A DNA stretch of 64,000 bases, taken from NCBI RefSeq assembly GCF_000805385.1, contig NZ_JTJW01000008.1:186001-250000 (forward strand), given 5' to 3'. Position numbers and translations under genes: made by a program. Below the pieces are notes generated by a model, which had not been told where the DNA came from, made no database searches, and saw only the letters and a program-made list of their open reading frames with translations. Of the stretch, positions 8,145 to 16,091 are shown piece by piece. This DNA is from Mycolicibacterium setense (lineage in GTDB: Bacteria > Actinomycetota > Actinomycetes > Mycobacteriales > Mycobacteriaceae). How positions within the stretch are numbered: the first letter of the stretch is position 1; every line of letters starts with the position of its first letter.

Positions 8145-8867
8145 GTGACACCCACGGTCCTCTTCCTGCGCAACGACCACACGGCCACCGAGGCCATGCT
8201 GGCCGACGTCTTCACCGAATGCGGATTCGACATCGACACGTTCGACGTCGTGTCGCCCGATCGCGAAGACGCACCCGCCGGCGACGTGGCCTTCCCCGAG
8301 CCGACCGGCTATGACGTGATCGTTCCGCTGGGCGCCCGGTGGCCGGTGTACGACGAAGCCCTGGTCGACAGCTGGGTCGGAGCCGAGATGGACATGGTGC
8401 GCCGGGCCGTGGAATCGGGGGTCGGCGTGCTCGGAGTGTGCTTCGGCGGGCAGCTCATCGCGCAGGCCCTCGGCGGATCGGTCAGCAGGTCGCCCGCACC
8501 CGAGGTGGGCTGGTACAACGTGGCCACCGACGACGCCGGGCTGGTTCCGGGTGGCCGGTGGTTCCAGTGGCATTTCGACCGCTGGACAATCCCGCCCGGG
8601 GCCATCGAGATCGCCCGCACTCCCGCCGCGTCACAGGCATTCGTTCTGGGCACGGCCCTGGCCCTGCAATTTCACCCCGAACTGGATTCGGAGCTGTTGG
8701 AGGTCTGGTTGGCACACGACCGCGACGGCTCGGCCGCCGGAATCGGCACCTCCCACCACGAATTACGCTCAGAAACAAAGGAATTCACCGGAGATGCGGC
8801 GGCAAGGCTGCACATCCTGGTCCGCGGCTTCCTGAACCGGGTGGTCCGGCCGCAGCCGTCGACGTAG
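8145..8867 (+). CDS. Class I glutamine amidotransferase-like protein (GMP synthase/anthranilate II type GATase domain)
   Basis: A stand-alone triad-type GATase domain of 240 aa. The nucleophile elbow is GVCFGGQ with C99, and the other triad residues are H177 and E179 in LQFHPE. It should hydrolyse glutamine or a gamma-glutamyl compound in the cytoplasm. Relatives include GMP-synthase-like GATases and gamma-glutamyl peptide hydrolases; the acceptor is unknown. It starts at GTG 8145, since no ATG is available before the first beta strand (TVLFLRND). Single gene between the two-component operon and a phosphoribosyltransferase, all on the plus strand. Confidence 0.85.
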   Translation: MTPTVLFLRNDHTATEAMLADVFTECGFDIDTFDVVSPDREDAPAGDVAFPEPTGYDVIVPLGARWPVYDEALVDSWVGAEMDMVRRAVESGVGVLGVCFGGQLIAQALGGSVSRSPAPEVGWYNVATDDAGLVPGGRWFQWHFDRWTIPPGAIEIARTPAASQAFVLGTALALQFHPELDSELLEVWLAHDRDGSAAGIGTSHHELRSETKEFTGDAAARLHILVRGFLNRVVRPQPST

Positions 8868-8909
8868 GCTGGCCTCAACCGGCGAAATTGTCGAGTGCCG
8901 GGACACCTC

Positions 8910-9590
8910 ATGAACGCCTGGAGCCTACGAGCGAGCAGGGACCGGATCTACCAGGACCGTCACGAAGCGGGCCGGGTCCTGGCCGAACAGCTGGTGTCCT
9001 ATCGAGATCGCCCCGACGTGCTCGTCCTGGGCCTGGCCAGGGGTGGAGTCCCGATCGCCTGGGAAGTCGCGTCCCACCTCCACGCACCGCTGGACGTCTT
9101 CGTGGTCCGCAAGCTGGGCGTACCCCAGTGGCCCGAGCTCGCGATGGGTGCCGTCGCCTCCGGTGGAGGTCTGGTGCTCAACGACGGCCTGGTGGGCCGC
9201 CTGGGCATCGACGAGGACACCATCGTCGAGACCATCCGGCGCGAGACCGCCGAGATCGAGCGCCGGGAACAGGCGTACCGCGGAGGACGTGGCACCCCCG
9301 AGCTTTCCGGCCGCACGGTGATCCTGGTCGATGACGGCATCGCCACCGGAGCCAGCATGCTGGCCGCGGTCCGTGCGGTACGGGCGGCCCGGCGGGTCGT
9401 GGTGGCGGTACCGGTCGGTCCGCCCAGCCTGAGCGGCGAATTGCCGGAGGAGGCCGACGAGGTGGTCTGCACCAGTACTCCGCCCCAGTTCGAAGCTGTG
9501 GGTCAGGCGTTCGTGGATTTCCACCAGGTCAGCGACGACGAGGTTCGTCGTCTGCTGGCCGCGCCCACAACGGGGCCGGGCAAGAGTTAG
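8910..9590 (+). CDS. Phosphoribosyltransferase-domain protein (Rv2143 type)
   Basis: A type I PRTase fold protein, about 226 aa. The PRPP-binding signature VILVDDGIATGAS lies around residues 138-150, and earlier there is the PPi-loop-like VLGLARGGVPIAWEVA and VVRKLGVP. Proteins of this group are often annotated as predicted phosphoribosyltransferases; the base substrate is not known. The ATG at 8910 is used; a GTG at 8895 would add five residues, and neither has a convincing ribosome site. Its last 4 bases overlap the end of the convergent membrane-protein gene. Position next to wag31 matches the M. tuberculosis order Rv2143-Rv2145c. Confidence 0.85.
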   Translation: MNAWSLRASRDRIYQDRHEAGRVLAEQLVSYRDRPDVLVLGLARGGVPIAWEVASHLHAPLDVFVVRKLGVPQWPELAMGAVASGGGLVLNDGLVGRLGIDEDTIVETIRRETAEIERREQAYRGGRGTPELSGRTVILVDDGIATGASMLAAVRAVRAARRVVVAVPVGPPSLSGELPEEADEVVCTSTPPQFEAVGQAFVDFHQVSDDEVRRLLAAPTTGPGKS

Positions 9591-9949
9591 TTCTTGTACT
9601 TCTCGGTTGAATCGTCGGCCTCGACGTCTTCATCGGCGGCGTCGGACTCCACGGCGACATCAGATTCAGGCTCGGCGACCGACTCGTCGGGATAGTCCAC
9701 AGCGTCGAAAGTCTCGGTCGTCTCAGTGGCGCCGCTGTCAGCATCGGCGTCGGCCGCCGAGGCGGTGTCGTCACCGTCGCCGGCCTTCGTACCGCGCGAG
9801 CGTTCCCGCAACGCGTCGACGATCAGCAGCAGTACACCGATCACGCTGGCACCGATACAGACCCAGGCGATCAACTCATTGCTGGTGACCACCGCGGTCA
9901 CCAGCGCGGCCAGGCCGATGACGGCAAGCACGAGCGCAATGATCAACAT
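9587..9949 (-). CDS. Small membrane protein with acidic tail (Rv2144c type), function unknown
   Basis: 120 aa. Two hydrophobic helices (about 1-22 and 27-45) are followed by a short basic stretch (RERSRGTK) and an acidic, low-complexity C-terminal half rich in D, E, A and S, ending KYKN. Topology suggests a helical hairpin with a cytoplasmic tail. Located 71 bp after wag31 on the same strand, the same place as the M. tuberculosis gene Rv2144c. It may be co-transcribed with wag31; its role is unknown. Gene ends tail-to-tail with the phosphoribosyltransferase, with a 4-bp overlap. Confidence 0.8.
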   Translation of the reverse strand: MLIIALVLAVIGLAALVTAVVTSNELIAWVCIGASVIGVLLLIVDALRERSRGTKAGDGDDTASAADADADSGATETTETFDAVDYPDESVAEPESDVAVESDAADEDVEADDSTEKYKN

Positions 9950-10020
9950 CGTTCAACCCTAAGTGTGGTGGCCCGCGACCGGGCCGGTTCACGACAGCGC
10001 GAGGAAGTCCGTCTTACCGG

Positions 10021-10836
10021 TCAGTTGTTGCCGCGGTTGAACTGGCTGAACCCACCAGCCGAGTCGTTGTTGGCACTGGAATCCACCGGTGCGGCCGAAC
10101 CGCGCTGGCCCAGCTCTTCCAGCTGGGATTCCAGATACGTCTTCAGGCGCGTCCGGTACTCCCGCTCGAACGTCCGCAGCTGCTCCAGGCGGCCCTCAAG
10201 GACCGTGCGCTGCTGGTTGATCGTGCCCATGATCTCCGAGTGCTTCCGCTCGGCGTCGGCCTGCAGGGCATCGGCCTTCTCCTGAGCCTGACGCAGCTGG
10301 GTCTCCGAGCGCGTCTGCGCGTCGGCCAGCATGGCGTCGGCACGGGTGCGGGCCTCCGAAACCGTGGTCTCGGCAGTCTTGCGGGCATCGCTGACCATGG
10401 CGTCGGCCTGCGCACGAGCGTCCGAGAGCAGCTTGTCCGACTCGGCCTTGGCCGTGGAGGTCAGACGGTCCGCGGTGTCCTGCGCCAAGCTGAGCACGCG
10501 GGCTGCGCGTACGGCAGTGTCCTCACTGGGCGGCGCGGCAGGGGCGGCCGGCGCCGGGGCCTCGTACACCGGCTGGGGCGCAGGAGTCGGCTCGGGCTCC
10601 TCGTAGCGCGGGATGGACTGGGTGGACGAAGTGCCACCGCCCGCCCGCGCCGAGGCCAGCTCCTGATCGAGTTCGGACACCCGCTGCCGGAGGTCGGCGT
10701 TTTCCTCGATGAGCCGAGTCAGCTCGTTCTCAACCAGATCGAGAAAGGCATCGACCTCGTCCTCGTTGTAGCCACGCTTGCCGATGGGCGGCTTGCTGAA
10801 CGCGACGTTATGGACGTCCGCCGGAGTGAGCGGCAT
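10021..10836 (-). CDS. wag31: Polar growth scaffold Wag31 (DivIVA)
   Basis: A coiled-coil scaffold that gathers at negatively curved membrane at the cell poles and septum and directs apical peptidoglycan synthesis; essential in mycobacteria. The 271 aa begin with the DivIVA lipid-binding head (MPLTPADVHNVAFSKPPIGKRGYNEDEVDAFLD), then a first coiled coil (about 30-62). A Pro/Ala linker (about 64-105) holds T69 and T72, near the PknA-phosphorylated Thr73 of M. tuberculosis. A long second coiled coil (about 108-245) is rich in A, E, Q and K. ATG at 10836 with AAGGGGGC upstream. Transcribed after yggT, but a 209-bp gap with its own -10 candidate suggests an independent promoter. Confidence 0.97.
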   Translation of the reverse strand: MPLTPADVHNVAFSKPPIGKRGYNEDEVDAFLDLVENELTRLIEENADLRQRVSELDQELASARAGGGTSSTQSIPRYEEPEPTPAPQPVYEAPAPAAPAAPPSEDTAVRAARVLSLAQDTADRLTSTAKAESDKLLSDARAQADAMVSDARKTAETTVSEARTRADAMLADAQTRSETQLRQAQEKADALQADAERKHSEIMGTINQQRTVLEGRLEQLRTFEREYRTRLKTYLESQLEELGQRGSAAPVDSSANNDSAGGFSQFNRGNN

Positions 10837-10877
10837 TGTCTGCCCCCTTGAAGTCTTGGACCGTCAATCGATCTCAA

Positions 10878-10883
10878 AGTGTA
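10878..10883 (-). promoter_or_regulatory. wag31: Candidate -10 element (TACACT) for wag31
   Basis: On the minus strand TACACT fits the mycobacterial SigA -10 pattern TANNNT. It would give a leader of roughly 35 nt before the wag31 ATG at 10836. No good -35 hexamer is present 16-18 bp upstream, which is common for mycobacterial promoters. Inference from pattern only. Confidence 0.4.
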
Positions 10884-11044
10884 AAGCCTCGCTTGAACGC
10901 AACTGGAGTCCATCCTGTCACACCAGACCCGGCGGTTGCAGTGGAGGCCTATTTTTAAGAACGAATTTCAATCTTCTTACGCATTTGTGGACCATTCGGC
11001 AAACGCGGAGATCGGGCTCCGAACCCCGGCTTGCGCGCACCCGT

Positions 11045-11335
11045 CTACATGGCCGCGTTGAACGCCAGCTGCATCCCGATGAACGCCGCGAGCAGCAGCA
11101 CCATGATCGACAGGTCGAAGCGTACGGCGCCTATCGTGAGCTGGGGAATGAGCCGCCGCAGCAGTTTCACGGGCGGGTCGGTCACGGTCATGATGACCTC
11201 CAGCACCACGACGGTCAGCCCCTTGGGGTGCCAGTCACGGCTGAAGGACCGGATGAACTCGACAACGACGCGCGCGATGAGCAGCAGCCAGAAGATGAAC
11301 AGCGCGAAACCGAGTATTTCGAAGAACAGCGACAA
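11045..11335 (-). CDS. YggT-family membrane protein (Rv2146c type)
   Basis: Small integral membrane protein with two YggT-type hydrophobic segments (about 2-22 and 72-94) joined by a polar stretch with the conserved DPPVKLLRRLIP. The TTG at 11335 is chosen as start: GTGAGG stands about 10 bases upstream, and it gives MSLFFEILGF and 96 aa, the same length as the M. tuberculosis protein. The frame stays open to 11401 but the extension is not conserved. YggT proteins are encoded next to sepF in many Gram-positives and cyanobacteria and are linked to division or osmotic homeostasis, but the molecular role is not settled. Lies 178 bp after sepF. Confidence 0.85.
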   Translation of the reverse strand: MSLFFEILGFALFIFWLLLIARVVVEFIRSFSRDWHPKGLTVVVLEVIMTVTDPPVKLLRRLIPQLTIGAVRFDLSIMVLLLAAFIGMQLAFNAAM

Positions 11336-11513
11336 CTGAGCCGACCTCACTACGCACAGGTTGTGTGACATTGGATACAGGTCGCCGTAGGCCGTACACA
11401 TCTCACACAGATGACGTGGTCAACCGATAGTGCGACGCCGCCAGCCTACCGGGCCCTATCTGGGCCTCAGGCACGCGAGGCGGCGGCGCCGTGCTGCGAC
11501 TGTCGTCGCCGTA

Positions 11514-12152
11514 CTACTGATAGGCGTAGAAGCCGGCTTCGGCGATGCGGCGCCGCTGCTCGGCGCTGACATCGACATCAGCGGGCGACAACAGGAAGAC
11601 CTTGGTGGCCACCTTGTCGAAGGAGCCGCGCAGCGCGAACGCCAGACCGGCCGCGAAGTCGACCAGACGCTTGGCGTCGGCGTTGTCCATCGAGACCAGG
11701 TCCATGATCACCGGGGTGCCGTCACGGAAACGTTCGCCGATGGTGCGTGCCTCGCTGTAGTCCTTGGGCCGCAGGGTGGTGATCTTCGCCAGCGGGCTGC
11801 CGGCCTCGAACAACTCGGCCATCCGGCGGGGATCCATCGCCAGCGCCCCGCGGGTGGATCCGGCCAGTCCACCGAGACGCGGTGCGGGACGGTCGAATTC
11901 GCGAGGGCCGCGCAGCCGGGCATCGAACCGCTGCTCGTCGGCGAAACCACCCGGGTAGCCGCCTCGATAGGCCGGGCCCTCCTCGTACTCGGGGGCCTCA
12001 TAGCCGTAGCCATCTTCCTCGAAGCGCTCGTCACGGGGACGGCGGGCGTAGCTGCGGGCAGTTCCGCGGTCGTCGTCCTCGTAGTACTCGTCGTCGTAGT
12101 CCTCCATCGGCGCCATGCCGAAGTAGGCCTTGACCTTGTGCAGTGTGCTCAT
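11514..12152 (-). CDS. sepF: Cell division protein SepF
   Basis: A membrane-tethering partner of FtsZ that polymerises and anchors the Z ring; essential in mycobacteria, which lack FtsA. 212 aa from the ATG at 12152. It has a short amphipathic N-terminal membrane-binding helix (MSTLHKVKAYFGM), an acidic/Tyr/Arg-rich linker (about 15-110), and the compact SepF domain (about 118-205, ITTLRPKDYSEARTIGERF...VIMDLVSMDNADAKRLVDFAAG). The ATG overlaps the stop of the upstream yggS-type gene (ATGA), so the two should be translated together. It would bind the conserved FtsZ tail encoded three genes upstream. Confidence 0.95.
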   Translation of the reverse strand: MSTLHKVKAYFGMAPMEDYDDEYYEDDDRGTARSYARRPRDERFEEDGYGYEAPEYEEGPAYRGGYPGGFADEQRFDARLRGPREFDRPAPRLGGLAGSTRGALAMDPRRMAELFEAGSPLAKITTLRPKDYSEARTIGERFRDGTPVIMDLVSMDNADAKRLVDFAAGLAFALRGSFDKVATKVFLLSPADVDVSAEQRRRIAEAGFYAYQ

Positions 12153-13018
12153 CTCGGCGACCCTTCTGCGGACTGTGGGGGTGGTGTCTGTGATGTCTGT
12201 GATGAAGATGTGACTGGAGTGACTACTGCGGGTGACGTTAGCGGGCGTTGCCCCATCAACGCGGTACCGACACGCACACACGTCGATCCGTGTTTGACAG
12301 CGCTTTCGAGATCTCCTGACATGCCCGCCGAGAGTTCGAGCCGGTGCTGGTAGTCGCGCTGCACCCGCTCCCGCTCGGCGGCCAGCCGCGCGAACGCGTC
12401 ATCGGGATCCCATTCCAGCGGCGGGATTCCCATCAGGCCGACGAACTCCAACGCCTCGGCGGCGTTCGCTGACCCACAGATTTCGTCGACGAGATCGGGG
12501 GCGTTCACGTCGACTCCCCCACGCTCGGTATCCCCGTCGAGACTGATCTGGATGTAGACGCGCAACGGCTGTGCGCGCGCACCTGCGGCCAGCGCCTCGC
12601 CCGCAGCCCGGTCCAGCGCCGTCAGCAGCCGCACGCTGTCGACCGAATGCGCGGTGTGCGCCCAGCCCGCGACAGCCCGCGCCTTCTTCCGCTGGATGCG
12701 CCCCACCATGTGCCAGCGAATGGGCACGTCCGGTAATTCGGCGCGCACAGAATCGACTTTATCGGCCGCCTCTTGTTCGCGGGATTCACCAAAAGCGAGG
12801 CACCCCAATTGGTTGAGAATAATGACATCGGTGGCCGGAAAGAATTTGGTAATCGGAAGTAATTCAATTTCATTGACATTTCGCCCGACCGATTCCGCGG
12901 CCCGTGCCAGACGGGCTCGCGCCGCACCGAGCGCAGCGGTCAACTCAGCCCTCCGATCGGCGTCACGCCCGCGCTGCACGGTGCTCATCTCAGACTCACT
13001 CCAGGCTCGTTCGGGCAT
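12149..13018 (-). CDS. PLP homeostasis protein, YggS/PLPBP family (Rv2148c type)
   Basis: A single-domain PLP-binding barrel protein that controls the free pyridoxal phosphate pool and is not itself a known enzyme. K58 in LLPITKFFPATDV is the PLP lysine. Other family motifs are HMVGRIQRKKAR, HSVDS, GLMGIPP and LSAGMSGDLESAVKHGSTCVRVGTAL. The protein is 289 aa, about 30 longer than the M. tuberculosis version because of an Ser/Thr/Pro/Gln-rich tail that brings its stop codon onto the sepF start. The start may be ATG 13018 or ATG 12988; the second has GGAG 11 bases upstream. Only 3 bp follow the yfiH stop. Confidence 0.9.
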   Translation of the reverse strand: MPERAWSESEMSTVQRGRDADRRAELTAALGAARARLARAAESVGRNVNEIELLPITKFFPATDVIILNQLGCLAFGESREQEAADKVDSVRAELPDVPIRWHMVGRIQRKKARAVAGWAHTAHSVDSVRLLTALDRAAGEALAAGARAQPLRVYIQISLDGDTERGGVDVNAPDLVDEICGSANAAEALEFVGLMGIPPLEWDPDDAFARLAAERERVQRDYQHRLELSAGMSGDLESAVKHGSTCVRVGTALMGQRPLTSPAVVTPVTSSSQTSQTPPPQSAEGSPR

Positions 13019-13021
13019 CGG

Positions 13022-13732
13022 TCACCGCGGCTGCTCCATCCACACCACACTCGCCAGACGTCCGGTCGGAGCGTCCCGACGATGACTGAACAGCGCTCGG
13101 TCGGCGACCGTGCACCGCGGGTCGACGTCGATCGCGGTGACGCCCAAAGCCCTTAATTGCCCGGCGATCCCAGCGCGAAGATCCAAACCGGGCGTGCCGC
13201 GCGATGTTGTGGTGCGCGACCCGGGCAGGGCTTCCTCCACCTCGGCCGCCATCTGCTCGGGCACCTCGTAATTGGCGCCGCTGACCGCCGGGCCGAGCAG
13301 CACCGAGATATCCCCGGCGCGTGCACCAGCGGCCAGCATGGTCTCCAGGGTCCGCGCGACGATGCCGTTTTGAGCCCCGACCCTTCCGGCGTGGACGGCT
13401 GCGACGACCCCGGCGCGTGCGTCGCCCATTAATACCGGCACACAATCGGCGGTCACCACGACCAATGCCAAACGCGGGACCGTGGTCACCAATGCGTCGG
13501 CATTATCGACCGCGGTGTCGCGCGGGCCGTCCACGGTGACGACGCGATCGCTGTGTACCTGATTCATCCAGACCAGCGCGTCAGCTCCGACGGCGGCGGC
13601 CAGCCGCCGGCGATTCTGGGCCACAGCCCGCGGGTCGTCGCCCACGTGGTCGCCGAGGTTGAACGAATCGAAGGGCGGTACCGAGACGCCGCCGGCACGG
13701 GTCGTCGTCACCCGTCGAATACGCACACTCAC
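13022..13732 (-). CDS. YfiH-type purine nucleoside phosphorylase/multicopper-oxidase-like protein (Rv2149c type)
   Basis: Family formerly called laccase-like, now known from other members to act on purine nucleosides (phosphorylase/deaminase activity). The predicted metal ligands are present: His in NQVHSDRV, Cys in TADCVPV and His in AAVHAGRVG. The normal HAGWRG box reads HAGRVGAQNG, as expected for the mycobacterial subgroup as far as I recall. I set the start at GTG 13732, just after ftsZ (34 bp), giving 236 aa and the usual first strand VRIRRVTTTRAGGVS; the open frame runs on into ftsZ but without homology. Conserved location between ftsZ and yggS in actinobacteria. Confidence 0.87.
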   Translation of the reverse strand: MSVRIRRVTTTRAGGVSVPPFDSFNLGDHVGDDPRAVAQNRRRLAAAVGADALVWMNQVHSDRVVTVDGPRDTAVDNADALVTTVPRLALVVVTADCVPVLMGDARAGVVAAVHAGRVGAQNGIVARTLETMLAAGARAGDISVLLGPAVSGANYEVPEQMAAEVEEALPGSRTTTSRGTPGLDLRAGIAGQLRALGVTAIDVDPRCTVADRALFSHRRDAPTGRLASVVWMEQPR

Positions 13733-13766
13733 GTTTCCAGTATCCGAACCCGCCGCCGGGCCCGGC

Positions 13767-14927
13767 TCAGTGCCGCATGAAGGGCGGCACGTCGACATCG
13801 TCGTCGGCGATCCCGCCGTCTCCGTCTCCACCGACACTCACCGTGGCGCCGTTCGTGTGCGCCGGCACGCTCACCGCGTCCGTCGGCTCGAACAGCGACG
13901 TGGTGACCTTGCCGGCGCGCGCCGAGGCGATCGGCTGGGTCTGGGCCGCGCTGGGACTGACCACCGGCTTTCGGCTGGGTCCGGCGCTGTCGAAGCCGGC
14001 CGCGATGACCGTGACCCGAACCTCGTCGCCGAGCGAATCGTCGATCACCGTGCCGAAGATGATGTTGGCCTCCGGATGCGCCGCGTCCTGCACCAGCGAG
14101 GCGGCCTCGTTGATCTCGAACAGGCCCAGGTCGCTACCGCCGGCCACCGACAGCAGCACGCCCTGCGCGCCCTCCATCGAAGCTTCCAGCAGCGGAGAGT
14201 TGATCGCGATCTCGGCCGCCTTGAGCGCGCGGCCGTCACCCCGCGCCGAGCCGATACCCATCAGCGCCGTGCCTGCGCCACTCATCACGCCCTTGACGTC
14301 GGCGAAGTCGACGTTGATCAGGCCGGGTGTGGTGATCAGGTCGGTGATGCCCTGAACGCCATTGAGCAACACCTCGTCGGCGCTGCGGAACGCGTCCATC
14401 AACGACACCGCGGCATCGCCCATCTGGAGCAGCCGGTCGTTGGGGATCACGATGAGGGTGTCGCAGCTCTCGCGCAGCGACTGAATCCCGTTCTCGGCCT
14501 GGTTGCTTCGCCGCTTGCCCTCGAACGAGAACGGCCGCGTCACGACACCGACGGTGAGCGCGCCGAGCTTACGTGCGATGGATGCGACGACGGGTGCGCC
14601 ACCGGTTCCGGTGCCGCCGCCCTCGCCTGCGGTGACGAAAACCATGTCGGCGCCGCGTAGCAGCTCCTCGATGTCGTCCTTGGCGTCCTCGGCAGCCTTG
14701 CGGCCCACCTCGGGATCTGCGCCGGCGCCGAGTCCGCGGGTGGAATCGCGGCCGACGTCGAGCTTGACGTCGGCGTCACTCATCAGCAGTGCCTGTGCGT
14801 CAGTGTTGATCGCGATGAACTCGACGCCTTTGAGGCCCTGTTCGATCATCCGGTTGACGGCGTTGACACCGCCGCCGCCGATACCAACCACCTTGATTAC
14901 CGCGAGGTAGTTATGCGGGGGGGTCAT
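13767..14927 (-). CDS. ftsZ: Cell division GTPase FtsZ
   Basis: A tubulin-like GTPase that forms the Z ring. 386 aa. The nucleotide-binding loop GGGTGTGG is at residues 103-110, the T7 catalytic loop N205-D207-D210 (NVDFAD) is present, and the conserved C-terminal peptide DVDVPPFMRH (377-386) binds SepF and FtsW. Between them is the variable, acidic linker (about 315-376). ATG at 14927 follows a strong GGGAGGAAG ribosome site. The 189-bp space after ftsQ probably holds its own promoter(s), fitting the separate ftsZ control known in mycobacteria. Confidence 0.98.
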   Translation of the reverse strand: MTPPHNYLAVIKVVGIGGGGVNAVNRMIEQGLKGVEFIAINTDAQALLMSDADVKLDVGRDSTRGLGAGADPEVGRKAAEDAKDDIEELLRGADMVFVTAGEGGGTGTGGAPVVASIARKLGALTVGVVTRPFSFEGKRRSNQAENGIQSLRESCDTLIVIPNDRLLQMGDAAVSLMDAFRSADEVLLNGVQGITDLITTPGLINVDFADVKGVMSGAGTALMGIGSARGDGRALKAAEIAINSPLLEASMEGAQGVLLSVAGGSDLGLFEINEAASLVQDAAHPEANIIFGTVIDDSLGDEVRVTVIAAGFDSAGPSRKPVVSPSAAQTQPIASARAGKVTTSLFEPTDAVSVPAHTNGATVSVGGDGDGGIADDDVDVPPFMRH

Positions 14928-15004
14928 GGATCGTCTTCCTCCCAGGTCGGGTGTTCATAGTGTTCCTGGCGCCGAATCTTCCCCGGGGCAAACCCTCAAC
15001 CTCA

Positions 15005-15028
15005 ACCATAGGCTTAGAGTTATGTCAA
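15005..15028 (-). promoter_or_regulatory. ftsZ: Candidate promoter elements upstream of ftsZ (TTGACA and TATGGT)
   Basis: On the minus strand a perfect TTGACA (15023-15028) is followed after 12 bp by TATGGT (15005-15010, TANNNT type). The spacing is short for SigA, so the two may belong to different overlapping promoters. The region lies about 80 bp before the ftsZ ATG. Confidence 0.3.
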
Positions 15029-15116
15029 GTAGTTCCGCGCAAACAGAACGGTAGGGCGCTGACGGCGGTGATCGCAGCAGGCGCGCCGACGCGCCGCCCG
15101 GCAATTTCTGCTGGAT

Positions 15117-16091
15117 CTACTTGACCGTGGGCAGGTCGGGGCTCGACACGTCGTACGTATGGCCCGGCTGGGTCAGCAGGGCCGCCAGCTTCAGCGCCTT
15201 CTCATCGGTCCGATCGTTGGTGCCCCACACCACGACCCGGCCGTCGCTGAGGGTCAGCGCGATCGAGGCCACCGACGGCGCGGCGATCCGGCCGACCTGT
15301 GCCACCACATCCGGCGGCAGGGCCGACATCACCTCGAGCGCGGCCTTGGTCGCCGGATCGGTCGGTCCCGGATTGTCGGCGTCCAGATACGGCAGCGTCG
15401 GCGGTGGCGGCTCCGTGGCGAAATCCACACCGTCGCGGTCGAAAAGATGCGGACCGTCGGGATAGTCCTTGACCACCACCGGCACCCGCTCGACCACGGT
15501 GACCCTCAGGGTCGATGGGTACTCGCGCTGGACCCGGGCCGTCGCGATACGCCGGATCGTGGCCACCCGCTCGGCGACCGCGTCGGTGTCGACCTGCAAC
15601 AGCGGCGTGCCCGGTGCCACCGCGGCGGCGGCCAGCACCTGCTCCTGCGGCACCGCGGCCGCACCGCTCACCGCGAGATTGCGCACCGACATCAACGGCG
15701 TGAAGTACAGAACCAGCCCCAACGCGACGGCGACCACACTCGCCAGCGCTGACCACAGCAAGACCTTGAGACCACGAATCGTGCTGCGGGCCACAGTGTT
15801 CGAAGCATCTACCGACTGCCCGGCCACCCGGCGCTTGGCCTCACGGCGGGCGTTCTCGATCGCCACCGCCCGGTCGCGTGCAGCCCGGCGTTCTTCACGT
15901 TCGCGGCGGGCGCGGCGGCGTGGGCCTTCATAGTCGGCTTCTGCCGCGGGCGGCAAGTCAGACCCAGCCGCGGGCGGCACATCCGAACCCGCCGCCGTCG
16001 GCTCGCCGGACTCGGCCTGACCCGACTCCTGCGCGGTCGGACCCGGCTCCTCAGCCGTCTCGCCGGGACGATCAGGACCCGGATCGGTCAC
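15117..16091 (-). CDS. ftsQ: Divisome protein FtsQ
   Basis: A bitopic membrane protein of the FtsQLB subcomplex that regulates septal peptidoglycan synthesis by FtsW/PbpB. 324 aa. It has a long, Pro/Glu/Arg-rich cytoplasmic part (1-105) with a small internal duplication (AAGSDVPP/AAGSDLPP at about 33-49), one TM helix at about 108-130, the POTRA domain just after it (about 133-205: VRNLAVSGAAAVP...VRVTVVERVPVVV), then the FtsQ beta domain. GTG start at 16091 overlaps the murC stop (GTGA). Confidence 0.95.
   Translation of the reverse strand: MTDPGPDRPGETAEEPGPTAQESGQAESGEPTAAGSDVPPAAGSDLPPAAEADYEGPRRRARREREERRAARDRAVAIENARREAKRRVAGQSVDASNTVARSTIRGLKVLLWSALASVVAVALGLVLYFTPLMSVRNLAVSGAAAVPQEQVLAAAAVAPGTPLLQVDTDAVAERVATIRRIATARVQREYPSTLRVTVVERVPVVVKDYPDGPHLFDRDGVDFATEPPPPTLPYLDADNPGPTDPATKAALEVMSALPPDVVAQVGRIAAPSVASIALTLSDGRVVVWGTNDRTDEKALKLAALLTQPGHTYDVSSPDLPTVK

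Noticed and set aside
13659..14660. 333-codon plus-strand frame
   Set aside because: Exactly antisense to ftsZ; low-complexity Arg/Gly/Asp composition.
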